Assembly (NCBI GenBank): GCA_018242545.1
Contig: JAFEBT010000008.1
Span: 1 to 42,514 of the forward strand
Source: Pseudomonadota bacterium
GTDB taxonomy: Bacteria > Pseudomonadota > Alphaproteobacteria > 16-39-46
DNA length: 42,514 bases
Direction: 5' to 3'
Shown here: piece after piece, positions 25,906 to 34,680 of the stretch
Layout of the letters: the number at the start of each line of letters is the position of its first letter
Position numbering within the stretch: the first letter of the stretch is position 1
Notes under the pieces: model-generated
Database searches by the model: none
The model's input: only the letters and a program-made list of their open reading frames with translations
What the model was told of the DNA's origin: nothing
Translations under genes and position numbers: made by a program

Positions 25906-26298
25906 TTAATCAGCGACCGTAAAAGCAGGCTCATCAGAAAGATCGGCTTCATCTTCAAAATGAAGGTGATCTTCTTGCATTTCTTCCTGCATGCTTTGGT
26001 TTTCCGTGTTTTGAACCCAATTTTGTTCTTCTGCCATCACACGTAGAATTTCTTCTTCAGCTTCTTCAGGTTCAGCTACTTTTTGAAGGCCCTTAATGAT
26101 GCCTTGACAAAGTGTTTCTAAAGACACCTTTTCGCCCGCAATTTCACGCAAAGCAATCACAGGGTTTTTATCATTATCACGGGAAACTTTAATGGCACTC
26201 CCGCCTGCGATTTCACGTGCGCGTTGTGCTGCGAGCAGGACAAGATCAAATCGATTGGGAACAATTTTAGTACAATCTTCAACGGTAACGCGTGCCAT
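25906..26298 (-). CDS. rpoZ: RNA polymerase omega subunit
   Basis: The omega subunit helps assemble RNA polymerase and forms part of a ppGpp site. The 130-residue product starts [30 protein letters not shown] and contains [11 protein letters not shown], which are the family hallmarks. After about residue 75 there is a long acidic, Glu-rich tail of about 55 residues, longer than in many homologs. A GAGG ribosome binding site precedes the ATG, and a promoter lies at 26337-26365. Its usual partner spoT is 2.7 kb downstream. Confidence 0.95.
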   Translation of the reverse strand: MARVTVEDCTKIVPNRFDLVLLAAQRAREIAGGSAIKVSRDNDKNPVIALREIAGEKVSLETLCQGIIKGLQKVAEPEEAEEEILRVMAEEQNWVQNTENQSMQEEMQEDHLHFEDEADLSDEPAFTVAD

Positions 26299-26336
26299 TA
26301 TCTATCCTCATCTTGTGAAACGATTTTATCCAAAAA

Positions 26337-26365
26337 GTTATAGGGAAATCCTTTCAAAAAAGCAA
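26337..26365 (-). promoter_or_regulatory. Candidate sigma-70 promoter of rpoZ
   Basis: On the minus strand, TTGCTT (26365-26360), a 17-base spacer and TATAAC (26342-26337). Transcription would start near 26330, leaving about 30 bases before the rpoZ ATG at 26298. Confidence 0.5.
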
Positions 26366-26445
26366 CCCTTAAAAATTGAGTAAAAAGTTCAGTATAAATG
26401 AAATAAGACTTAAGAAGCCTCTTAATAAACATCCAGGAGTTCCCA

Positions 26446-26595
26446 CTAGGCGGGCTCTTTATCCGTGTCATTACTCTTTTTTTTAACAACCTTCACGTTA
26501 TCTGTATCTTGTGGTTCACACGAAGCCCCATTTGAAAAACAATAACCCACTCCGATAACCATACAAACAATTGCTATCCTCTTAATAGATTTCAT
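26446..26595 (-). CDS. Small exported peptide (49 residues)
   Basis: From ATG 26595 to TAG 26446-26448 the frame encodes 49 residues. A strong ribosome binding site AAGGGGG lies 7 bases upstream. Residues 1-25 are a typical signal peptide (MKSIKRIAIVCMVIGVGY then CFSNGAS). The mature part is about 25 residues, very polar, with QDTDNV, a KVVKKKSND stretch and KEPA at the end. Two of its three Cys are in the leader and one (Cys26) is near the predicted cleavage site; it lacks a full lipobox. I know no family. It lies between the secreted ELM1-like gene and rpoZ, all on the minus strand. Confidence 0.5.
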   Translation of the reverse strand: MKSIKRIAIVCMVIGVGYCFSNGASCEPQDTDNVKVVKKKSNDTDKEPA

Positions 26596-26748
26596 GAGAA
26601 AGCCCCCTTATTTATTCTTTTTCTTTACATTTTAACAAAGGAGCTTTTGTAATTCAAATTTTTTCTTTGGATGTTTGCTTAGCTTTCTTGAAATTAAAAA
26701 GCAAGAAGAGATCTTCACAGGCATTATCTTTAAAAAATTACTTTCTTA

Positions 26749-27999
26749 TTAAGATTTCTTTTTCTGTTCTTGGATGAATTCCCATATTGCATCGGCAACA
26801 ACTTTTGACGAAAGAATAGAATCTTTTGAAAAGCCCTCCTCAAGCCCTGAGAAATCATAAGACGCATCGGATGCCTCCAACAGAGAAACGCGTCCCGCTT
26901 TGAACTCATCTGCAACATGCGCGTTATGAACTTCATGCATTGCGCCGTGGGTAAAAAGAATAACAGATCCAAACTTAGTATTATCGATGACTTGAGAAAT
27001 CATTGACGTCGATTCTCCAGGCACAAGAACAACTCCTTTCCTTTCATTGACTTTGTGAAGAAGTGCTTTGAAGAAGCTTGGCTCCCCTTTTTCAAAATTA
27101 TAAAGTTTAACCCGGTCACGATTGGAAAGAGCTTTCATAAAAGCTGCGGTTACAGGATCAAGTGGCCCTCCTTTTTGATGAAAACCCGCATCTTCTCCTG
27201 TCCTTGGATCAAATCTTCCCGTCCGAGGTGCATTTGTAACAAAGACAAAAAGATCCGGATGCTCCTTCATTTGACCGTTAACATACTGCGCTAACTTTTC
27301 TGCTTCTTGAGGGGTATAATAGGTCCATGTCCCCCCCTCTTTTTTTTCAACATCACCGCCTAAAATGACCAACATGCATTTTTTTGCATCAGGAATCTCA
27401 GCTTTATAGTTTGTATAATCTTTTAAAAGATCTTCCGCATGCATATTATGAACGACACCTGTTATTTGTAAAAGGTGTGTGTTTGAGCCAACAAGTGCAT
27501 CTTTTAGGGCTTGAGCTCTTGGATCAGAAATCTCAAAGACATGGTGGGGAAGAACGATAAAAGTTGCAACATTTACAAGGCTTTTAAGTTGAACCGCAGA
27601 CATATCCTCTTCATTTCCAATAATTTGATGAGAAACATAAACAAAAATTCCTTCCGTGTGAAAACTCTCTTTCAACATCCGAAAGGCACGAATTCCATAA
27701 GTTCCAGATGATATGAAAATAGCCTCCGGGTTATTTTTTGGAAGATCACTAAGCCTTGAAAAGTTAAACTCAGATGGACTTTTACCCTTAAGATCAAGAT
27801 CATCTGTCACATCAGGACCGGCCTTACCTTCATCTTTAAATTTCTGAATAATTGCGGAGCTGACGCCTCTTATTTGGTCCACCTCCCCTCCTAAACTTGA
27901 ATCTATAAGTTTATAAATGACAGGAACAGCATTCAAAGAAGACGCATAAAGGCCTAAAAAGGTCATTATCCCAAGTACAAACCTCATAATTCTATTCAT
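26749..27999 (-). CDS. Exported ELM1-like protein
   Basis: The product has 416 residues with a clear signal peptide (about 1-24, ending SLNA). The remainder resembles the ELM1/GtrOC1 family represented at 23390 in plan and key spots. AIFISSGTYGIRAFRML takes the place of the CGRRS block, VLPHHVFE that of ICPHHD, MLVILGGDVE that of GVILGGPNK, and VLVPGESTSMISQVID that of LITIDSVSMTSEA. A strong AAGGAG precedes its ATG. The kdsB stop is only 11 bases upstream, so it is probably cotranscribed with kdsB. Export of an ELM1-like protein is unusual. It may act on envelope sugars, or be delivered outside. Confidence 0.65.
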   Translation of the reverse strand: MNRIMRFVLGIMTFLGLYASSLNAVPVIYKLIDSSLGGEVDQIRGVSSAIIQKFKDEGKAGPDVTDDLDLKGKSPSEFNFSRLSDLPKNNPEAIFISSGTYGIRAFRMLKESFHTEGIFVYVSHQIIGNEEDMSAVQLKSLVNVATFIVLPHHVFEISDPRAQALKDALVGSNTHLLQITGVVHNMHAEDLLKDYTNYKAEIPDAKKCMLVILGGDVEKKEGGTWTYYTPQEAEKLAQYVNGQMKEHPDLFVFVTNAPRTGRFDPRTGEDAGFHQKGGPLDPVTAAFMKALSNRDRVKLYNFEKGEPSFFKALLHKVNERKGVVLVPGESTSMISQVIDNTKFGSVILFTHGAMHEVHNAHVADEFKAGRVSLLEASDASYDFSGLEEGFSKDSILSSKVVADAIWEFIQEQKKKS

Positions 28000-28010
28000 A
28001 TTTAACTCCT

Positions 28011-28769
28011 TTATCCTTTAAACGATTTTGTTTTTAAATAGGCTTCCACGTATTCTAAATCTTCTGGGGTATCGACACTTAAAGGTGAAGTGTCAACCTT
28101 GATGGCTTCAATCCACATTCCATTTTCAAGCGCCCGCAATTGCTCTAATTTTTCTTCATTCTCTAAAAACCCAACAGGATAAGAAATGAATTTTTCGAGA
28201 GCATGCCGACGGTATGCATAAATTCCAATATGATGATAATAGATTTGAGCCTTAAAAGGAATAGGACATCGACTAAAGTAAAGGGCGCGTCCATGATTCC
28301 CATTATTTTCCCAAGCTACCGCCGCTTTGACACGATTTGGATCTTCGGGATTTTCATTTTCTTTAAAAGGCGTCACAGCCGTTGCAATATCGACATGGGG
28401 ATTTTTAAAAGTATCTAAAAGGAGAGGAATCATTGCCATATCAAGAACAGGAAGATCCCCTTGAACATTTACGATAATTTCTTTTTGTCCAAAAGGGTCC
28501 ACGCGTTGAAGTGCTTCAAAAATGCGGTCTGACCCTGAAGGATGGTTTGGGTCCGTTAGAACACATGAAAATCCAGCCTTTTCAACCACTTCTTGAAGCT
28601 CAGTTTCTGCAGCGGCAACGATAATATCCCCAATGCCTGATTTTTTGACAGCTTCAAGAACATGCAAAATCATCGGTTTTCCAGAAAGCATAGCCAAAGG
28701 TTTACGCGGGAAACGTTGAGCCTGAAGACGCGCAGGAATTAAAATAATTGCATTTGACGAAAGAGACAT
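28011..28769 (-). CDS. kdsB: 3-deoxy-manno-octulosonate cytidylyltransferase
   Basis: KdsB activates Kdo as CMP-Kdo for the inner core of lipopolysaccharide. From ATG 28769 the product has 252 residues and starts MSLSSNAIILIPARL, followed by RFPRKPLAMLSGKPMI, DPNHPSGSDRI, NVQGDLPV and HIGIYAYRRHALEKF. An in-frame ATG at 28835 is rejected because it lies upstream of the proposed promoter (28804-28832) and would add a non-homologous stretch. It is the first gene of a pair with the exported ELM1-like gene. Confidence 0.95.
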   Translation of the reverse strand: MSLSSNAIILIPARLQAQRFPRKPLAMLSGKPMILHVLEAVKKSGIGDIIVAAAETELQEVVEKAGFSCVLTDPNHPSGSDRIFEALQRVDPFGQKEIIVNVQGDLPVLDMAMIPLLLDTFKNPHVDIATAVTPFKENENPEDPNRVKAAVAWENNGNHGRALYFSRCPIPFKAQIYYHHIGIYAYRRHALEKFISYPVGFLENEEKLEQLRALENGMWIEAIKVDTSPLSVDTPEDLEYVEAYLKTKSFKG

Positions 28770-28803
28770 TAAAAATCCCATTAGTAAAAATCCCTGAGAG
28801 TAT

Positions 28804-28832
28804 GGTATAAAGCATGAAATGCTTTTTGTCCA
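28804..28832 (-). promoter_or_regulatory. Candidate sigma-70 promoter of kdsB
   Basis: On the minus strand, TGGACA (28832-28827; 5 of 6 matches), a 17-base spacer and TATACC (28809-28804). Transcription would begin near 28797. This decides the kdsB start at 28769. Confidence 0.55.
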
Positions 28833-28893
28833 CATGTTAGAACCAAAAGCTTAAACAGGGAAAATGGAGACTTCAATATCTTTCAGAATTATT

Positions 28894-28922
28894 TTTCCAA
28901 ATTCCGCCCATAAACCTATAAA
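28894..28922 (+). promoter_or_regulatory. Candidate sigma-70 promoter of the yejABEF operon
   Basis: TTTCCA (28894-28899), a 17-base spacer and TATAAA (28917-28922), with transcription near 28929 and a 40-base leader. A second TTTCCA/17/TATACT set at 28928-28956 would leave almost no leader, so it is less likely for translation from 28969. Confidence 0.45.
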
Positions 28923-28968
28923 GTGACTTTCCATCTATCAAAAGTCCATTTATACTTAAGGATAGACA

Positions 28969-30840
28969 ATGATTTCTTTTCTTTCTTCTATTTTTTATAA
29001 AAAAAAGAATTTTCTTTTTTTTCTCTTTTGCCTTTTGGGATGTCTCTTTTTAAAAGACGCCAGGAAAGAAGGATTTTGTGCACCCCTTTCTCAAGGTTTC
29101 AGCATTCACAAAAGTCCAAAATATCCTTCAAATTTTACGCATTTTGACTATACCTCTCCAAATGCACAAAAAGGAGGAACATTACGACTCGCTGTCCCTG
29201 GTACATTTGATAGCCTCAATCCCTTTATTATTACAGGTGTTGTCGGAGCAGGAAACAACTTTGTTTTTGCAACCCTTATGAAACAGTCTCAAGATGAGCT
29301 TTCAACGGTTTATCCCTATGTTGCAGAATCTTATGATCTTTCACCTGATGGTCGTTCCATTACCTTTATATTAAGTAAAGACGCTTGCTTTCATGATCTT
29401 ACACCCATTACACCAGAAGATATTATTTTTTCGTTTAACATTCTCAAGGAAAAAGGAAATCCCATATTTAGGAACCTTTTTGAAGACATTTTAAAAGCTG
29501 AAAAGGTTGGACAACAGGGCGTTAAATTTACATTTTCAAACAAACAAAATCGTGAACTCCCTTTGGTTCTCGGGACTAATCTTCCAATTTTGTCAAAAGC
29601 CTTTTATACGCTTCATGACTTTTCAAAACCCAGCCTTCTTCCGCCCTTAGGTGCGGGGCCTTATCAATATGGGAGTATCGAGCCAGGGCGTTCCATTATA
29701 TTAAATCGTGTTCCAAATTGGTGGGGAGAAAATCTTCCTGTCAATAAGTACATGTATAACTTTAATTCCATTAAGTTTGATTATTTTAGAGATCCTAATG
29801 TTGCTTTTGAAGCTTTTAAATTGGGAGAAATTGATTTTCGTCAAGAAAATACCGCAAAGTTGTGGGCAACAGCTTATACATTCCCTGCTTTTCAGAAAGG
29901 TCTTGTGATCAAACGTGAGATTTCGCATGAAATTCCCCTTGGAATTACAGGATTCATTTTAAACACGCGTAAAAAAGAGCTTCAAGATCCCCGTGTTAGA
30001 GAAGCGATTGGATATGCACTTGATTTTGAATGGATTAATAAAAATCTTTTCCACAGCTCTTATACCCGTCATAAAAGTTATTTTTCAAACTCCCCCTTTG
30101 CATCTTCAGGCCTCCCGTCTAAAGAAGAACTTAAAATCTTAGAACCTTTTAAAGACAAACTGCCTCCGCGCCTTTTTAAAGAACCTTTTACCCTTCCAAC
30201 AACAGATGGATCCGGAAATGTTCGAGAGAATCTTAAAAAAGCGCATCTCCTTTTCAAGCAAGCAGGCTATGAAATAAAGAGCGGAAAACTGATTCATCTT
30301 GCAACTGGAAAGCCCTTAAAACTCGAAATCATTTCTGATGTTCCGGCCATGGAAAAAATATCCTTAAATTTTATTAAGAATTTACGTGCCATGGGCATTG
30401 AAGCAAAATTTCGTCTCCTCGATTCAAGTCAATATACGGAACGCACGAATACTTTTGATTTTGACATTCTTACAGGAATCATTCCGCAGTCCAATAACCC
30501 CGGGAATGAGCAACTTAACTACTGGGGATCGAAAGCCTCTCAAGAGCCCGGCTCTTCAAATTATTTCGGTATTTCTGATCCTATTGTTGATCATCTTATT
30601 GACTTGGTTATCTCTGCTGAAAATTATGAAGAATTAATTGAACGCGTTCATGCTTTGGATCGTGTTTTGCTCTGGGGATTTTACCTCATTCCCCATTGGT
30701 CTTTGAAGGAATTTAGGTATGCGTATTGGAATAAATTTAAATATCCTTCCGTCTCTCCCCTTTATGATATTGGAATTGAATCCTGGTGGATTGATCCAAT
30801 TCTCGAAGAAAAACTTAAACAAGCTCTGAAAGATTCCTAA
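28969..30840 (+). CDS. yejA: Periplasmic peptide-binding protein YejA
   Basis: YejA is the family 5 solute-binding component of the YejABEF importer, which takes up peptides and, in E. coli, microcin C. The 623-residue product has an N-terminal signal peptide (about 1-38) and the family features HGFSIHKSPKYP-type opening, FDYTSPNAQKGGTLRLAVPGTFDSLNP, AESYDLSPDGRSITF, LGAGPYQ and WDIFT-like late blocks (FDILTGIIPQSNNPGNEQLNYWGS). The length is similar to that of E. coli YejA. The next gene begins directly after its stop codon. Confidence 0.92.
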   Translation: MISFLSSIFYKKKNFLFFLFCLLGCLFLKDARKEGFCAPLSQGFSIHKSPKYPSNFTHFDYTSPNAQKGGTLRLAVPGTFDSLNPFIITGVVGAGNNFVFATLMKQSQDELSTVYPYVAESYDLSPDGRSITFILSKDACFHDLTPITPEDIIFSFNILKEKGNPIFRNLFEDILKAEKVGQQGVKFTFSNKQNRELPLVLGTNLPILSKAFYTLHDFSKPSLLPPLGAGPYQYGSIEPGRSIILNRVPNWWGENLPVNKYMYNFNSIKFDYFRDPNVAFEAFKLGEIDFRQENTAKLWATAYTFPAFQKGLVIKREISHEIPLGITGFILNTRKKELQDPRVREAIGYALDFEWINKNLFHSSYTRHKSYFSNSPFASSGLPSKEELKILEPFKDKLPPRLFKEPFTLPTTDGSGNVRENLKKAHLLFKQAGYEIKSGKLIHLATGKPLKLEIISDVPAMEKISLNFIKNLRAMGIEAKFRLLDSSQYTERTNTFDFDILTGIIPQSNNPGNEQLNYWGSKASQEPGSSNYFGISDPIVDHLIDLVISAENYEELIERVHALDRVLLWGFYLIPHWSLKEFRYAYWNKFKYPSVSPLYDIGIESWWIDPILEEKLKQALKDS

Positions 30841-31962
30841 ATGCTCTTTTATCTTCTCAGGCGCCTTCTCTTCATTGTCCCAACGCTCCTTGGCATTATG
30901 ATTTTAAATTATATCATTGTCCAAGCAGCTCCTGGAGGCCCCATTGAGCAAATGATTTCTAAAATCCGTGGCGATAGTGTTTCAGCAACAGCAAGACTTG
31001 AAGGAGAAGGGTTTAATGACCCTTTTTCAGGCACGGCTGATGATTTTAGTCAAACGTCAAGTGAGAGTGCTCTTTATACAAAATATAAAGGAGCAAGAGG
31101 CCTCGATCCTGCTTTTATTCGTGAGCTCGAACATCTTTACGGGTTTGACAAGCCAGCCTACGAACGTCTTTTTTTAATGCTCAAAAACTATGCTACTTTT
31201 GAGTTCGGAAAAAGCTATTTTCGAGGACGTCCAGTTGCAGAGCTTATCACAGAAAAACTATCTGTTTCTCTTTCTCTTGGGCTTTGGACAACCCTCATTG
31301 TTTACTTAATTTCCATTCCTCTTGGGATTGCAAAAGCTGTGAGAGATGGCACAAAGTTTGATATGATAACAAGTGTTATGATTATCATTGGGTATTCGGT
31401 TCCGAGTTTTATGTTTGCTCTTTTCTTAATTATTTTTTTTGCAGGAGGTAGTTTTTTTGATCTTTTTCCCCTGCGTGGCCTTGTTTCAGACAATTGGCAA
31501 AGCTTAGATTGGTTTCATAAGGCGCTTGATTATCTGTGGCATATAACCCTTCCTGTGACGGCGATGGTCATTGGTGGCTTTGCAAGCCTTACCCTTTTGA
31601 CCAAAAATTCTTTCTTAGAAGAAATTCAAAAACAATACGTTCTCACTGCACGCGCAAAAGGTGTTTCAGAACCTCGCATCCTTTATCATCATATATTCCG
31701 AAACGCGATGCTCGTTGTTGTCGCAGGTCTTCCCGCTGCGGTTATTCATATTTTTTTTACAAGTTCACTTCTTATTGAAGTTATTTTCTCTTTGGATGGG
31801 CTTGGTCTTTTAGGATTTGAAGCTGCAATCTCGCGAGATTATCCGATTATGTTTGGAACACTTTATATTTACACATTGATTGGGTTATTTATGAACCTTT
31901 TAGGAGACTTAACCTATACTTTTGTTGACCCACGCATTGATTTTGCAGGGCGGGAAGGATAG
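30841..31962 (+). CDS. yejB: Peptide ABC transporter permease YejB
   Basis: The 373-residue membrane permease starts with [39 protein letters not shown], the BPD_transp_1 opening of Dpp/Opp/Yej permeases. A periplasmic insert follows (about 40-120), then five more membrane helices. The EAA-like motif contacting the ATPase is near [21 protein letters not shown]. It starts on the base after the yejA stop, so coupled translation is likely. Confidence 0.93.
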   Translation: MLFYLLRRLLFIVPTLLGIMILNYIIVQAAPGGPIEQMISKIRGDSVSATARLEGEGFNDPFSGTADDFSQTSSESALYTKYKGARGLDPAFIRELEHLYGFDKPAYERLFLMLKNYATFEFGKSYFRGRPVAELITEKLSVSLSLGLWTTLIVYLISIPLGIAKAVRDGTKFDMITSVMIIIGYSVPSFMFALFLIIFFAGGSFFDLFPLRGLVSDNWQSLDWFHKALDYLWHITLPVTAMVIGGFASLTLLTKNSFLEEIQKQYVLTARAKGVSEPRILYHHIFRNAMLVVVAGLPAAVIHIFFTSSLLIEVIFSLDGLGLLGFEAAISRDYPIMFGTLYIYTLIGLFMNLLGDLTYTFVDPRIDFAGREG

Positions 31963-31970
31963 CTTTTAAG

Positions 31971-33020
31971 ATGATGCCCCTTAAACACCTTTTTTGTGTA
32001 AGATTCTCTCCTCTTACAAAATTAAGAATCAAGCGCTTTAAGCAAAACCGACGTGGATTTTACAGTCTTTGGATTTTTCTCATTCTTTTCGGTATTTGTT
32101 GTTTTGCAGATTTTATTGCAAATGATCAGCCTTTAATTGTTTCTTATAAAAACCAGCTCTATTTTCCCATCTTAAAAAATTATCCAGAAACAACCTTTGG
32201 AGGAGAATTTGATACCACAACGAATTATAAAGATCCTTTTGTAAAAAATCTTATTGAGGCTGATGGATTCATGATTTGGCCTCTTATCCCGTATGGATAT
32301 GACACGATTAATTATGATCTTCCAACACCAGCGCCCTCCCCTCCAACTTTTGAAAACATTCTTGGGACCGACGATCAAGGGCGAGATCTCTCTGCACGTC
32401 TAATTTATGGATTTCGAATTTCTCTCTTTTTTGGCCTTTGCCTTACAATCGCAAGTGCAATCTTGGGAATTATGATGGGAGGTGTGCAAGGGTATTTTGG
32501 GGGACGCGTTGATATTATCACCCAACGATTTGTAGAAATTTGGTCTGGACTTCCAATTCTTTATCTTCTCATTATTCTCTCAAGTCTTGTCGATCCAAAT
32601 TTTTGGTGGCTGCTCGGCTTAATGATGTTTTTCAAATGGACCACACTTGTCGGTGTTGTTCGTGCAGAATTTCTTCGTGGACGAAATTTTGATTATGTCC
32701 GCGCAGCACGTGCTCTCGGGGTTCCTTCTTTTTTAATTATGTTCAGGCACATCCTTCCAAATGCTATGGTGGCTTCTTTAACCTATCTTCCCTTTATTCT
32801 AAACGCGTCCATAGCAACGCTAACGTCTCTTGACTTCTTAGGATTTGGACTTCCTCCTGGATCTCCTTCCTTGGGAGAGCTTCTCTCTCAAGGAAAAAAC
32901 AACCTTCATGCTCCTTGGCTCGGGTTAACCGGATTTTTAAGTGTTTCAATTTTGCTTGGTCTCGTCACTTTTATTGGAGAAGGTGTTCGCGATGCTTTTG
33001 ATCCACGCAAGGTTTTTTAA
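31971..33020 (+). CDS. yejE: Peptide ABC transporter permease YejE
   Basis: The 349-residue permease has the OppC-type N-terminal cytoplasmic region with RIKRFKQNRRGFYSLWIF, a periplasmic part containing YGYDTINYDLPTPAPSPPT (specific to YejE), and NILGTDDQGRDLSARLIYGFRISLFFG. The EAA loop is AARALGVPSFLIMFRHILPNAM. The gap to yejB is 8 bases and to yejF 9 bases. Confidence 0.93.
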   Translation: MMPLKHLFCVRFSPLTKLRIKRFKQNRRGFYSLWIFLILFGICCFADFIANDQPLIVSYKNQLYFPILKNYPETTFGGEFDTTTNYKDPFVKNLIEADGFMIWPLIPYGYDTINYDLPTPAPSPPTFENILGTDDQGRDLSARLIYGFRISLFFGLCLTIASAILGIMMGGVQGYFGGRVDIITQRFVEIWSGLPILYLLIILSSLVDPNFWWLLGLMMFFKWTTLVGVVRAEFLRGRNFDYVRAARALGVPSFLIMFRHILPNAMVASLTYLPFILNASIATLTSLDFLGFGLPPGSPSLGELLSQGKNNLHAPWLGLTGFLSVSILLGLVTFIGEGVRDAFDPRKVF

Positions 33021-33029
33021 GAGGCTCTC

Positions 33030-34637
33030 ATGAAAAAATCTTCTCCTCTCCTCTCTTTGCAAAACTTAAGCACTTCCTTCAAAACAGAAACAAACCCAAT
33101 TGCTGCGGTTAAAAATGTTTCCTTTGACATTTATCCTCAAGAAACAGTTGCTCTTGTCGGCGAAAGTGGTTCAGGAAAATCCGTAACAGCCTACTCAATT
33201 CTCCAACTTCTTCCCTATCCAAAAGCTTTTCATCCTCAAGGTTCCATTCTTTGGAAAGACCAAGAGCTCATTGGAGCGCCTCTTCCTCTTCTTCAAACCA
33301 TTCGCGGAAATCAAATTGGCATGATCTTCCAAGAACCAATGACGTCTCTTAATCCCCTTCATACAATTGAACAACAAATTAATGAATCTCTTTTTCTCCA
33401 TGGCTCCTATACAAGAAAAACAGCTCAAGCACGTGTTTTAGAGCTTCTTCACCTTGTTCGTTTGAGACAAGCTGAGAAACGCCTCAATGCATACCCTTTT
33501 GAACTTTCAGGAGGCGAGCGTCAACGGGTAATGATTGCAATGGCCCTTGCCCACAATCCTCAATTGCTGATTGCAGACGAACCCACAACAGCTCTTGATG
33601 TCACCATTCAAGCAGAAATTCTGGAACTCTTAAAAGATCTTCAACACGATTTGAAGATGAGCATCCTTCTTATCACACATGATTTAGACGTTGTTAGAAA
33701 AATGGCTCAGAGAACCTGTGTCATGCATCAAGGTGAAATCATTGAATCAGGATTAACGTCTCAAATTCTTAAACATCCCAAAAAAACTTACACCCAAATG
33801 CTTATTGCTGCGGAGCCTAAAGGAAAAGCCGTTCCCCTATCTAAAGATGCTTACACACTTGCACCTCTTGTAAAAGTCCAAAATCTTTCTGTTTCTTTTC
33901 CTTTGAAAAAAGGATTCTTTGGCCGCGTCATTGAATCTCATACAGCTGTTAATAAAGTAAGCTTTTTCGTAAACCCCGGCGAAACATTAGGGATTGTTGG
34001 TGAAAGCGGTTCTGGAAAATCATCTCTTGGATTTGCGCTTCTGAGACTTCTGAAGAGCGAAGGAAAAATATGGTTTGATTCTGAAGAAATTCAAGATAAA
34101 GGGCGTCAACAGCTTCAAGCTTTACGCCCCCGTTTGCAAATTGTCTTTCAAGATCCTTATAGCTCTTTAAGCCCAAGGCTCAGTGTCTCACAAATTATTG
34201 GAGAAGGATTGTGGGTGCATCACCTTGTAAAAACAGAGCAAGAAGCTGATGAAAAAATCTTAAAAGCTCTCTTAGAAGTTGGCCTCGATGAAACATTTCT
34301 TTGGCGCTATCCCCATGAACTCTCTGGTGGACAACGCCAACGTATTTCCCTTGCACGCGCCTTAATTTTAAAACCCAAACTCATTATTTTAGACGAACCC
34401 ACCTCAGCGCTTGACCGTTCCATTCAAGCTCAACTTTTAGATCTTCTGAAGAAACTTCAATCCGCACATAAAATTTCTTATATTTTTATCAGTCATGATC
34501 TTAAAGTCATTCAATCTTTAAGCCATCGTGTCCTTGTCTTGAAGGAAGGGAAGATTGTTGAAGAGGGAACAACCACTCAAATCTTTCACCATCCTCAAAC
34601 ACCCTATACGCAAGCTCTCTTGAAAGCCGCGTTTTAA
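33030..34637 (+). CDS. yejF: Dual-domain peptide ABC transporter ATPase YejF
   Basis: The 535-residue protein has two fused ABC ATPase domains that power the YejBE permeases. Domain 1 has Walker A GESGSGKS (44-51), signature LSGGERQR and Walker B LLIADEPT. Domain 2 (from about 275) repeats GESGSGKS, LSGGQRQR and LIILDEPTSALD. Both sites look complete. It ends the yejABEF operon, 43 bases from the stop of the convergent coiled-coil gene. I see no clear terminator there. Confidence 0.94.
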   Translation: MKKSSPLLSLQNLSTSFKTETNPIAAVKNVSFDIYPQETVALVGESGSGKSVTAYSILQLLPYPKAFHPQGSILWKDQELIGAPLPLLQTIRGNQIGMIFQEPMTSLNPLHTIEQQINESLFLHGSYTRKTAQARVLELLHLVRLRQAEKRLNAYPFELSGGERQRVMIAMALAHNPQLLIADEPTTALDVTIQAEILELLKDLQHDLKMSILLITHDLDVVRKMAQRTCVMHQGEIIESGLTSQILKHPKKTYTQMLIAAEPKGKAVPLSKDAYTLAPLVKVQNLSVSFPLKKGFFGRVIESHTAVNKVSFFVNPGETLGIVGESGSGKSSLGFALLRLLKSEGKIWFDSEEIQDKGRQQLQALRPRLQIVFQDPYSSLSPRLSVSQIIGEGLWVHHLVKTEQEADEKILKALLEVGLDETFLWRYPHELSGGQRQRISLARALILKPKLIILDEPTSALDRSIQAQLLDLLKKLQSAHKISYIFISHDLKVIQSLSHRVLVLKEGKIVEEGTTTQIFHHPQTPYTQALLKAAF

Positions 34638-34680
34638 GCTTAGAATTCAAAAAACTTCTCAAGACGGTGTATCATACCTT

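Noticed and set aside
26298-26489. Minus-strand frame of 63 codons just upstream of rpoZ, ending in TAATG overlap
   Set aside because: It begins with TTG without a ribosome binding site, overlaps the 49-residue exported peptide gene in another frame, and contains the proposed rpoZ promoter.
28928-28956. TTTCCA/17/TATACT promoter-like pair just before yejA
   Set aside because: Transcription would start about 6 bases before the ATG and leave out the ribosome binding site; the upstream pair at 28894-28922 fits better.
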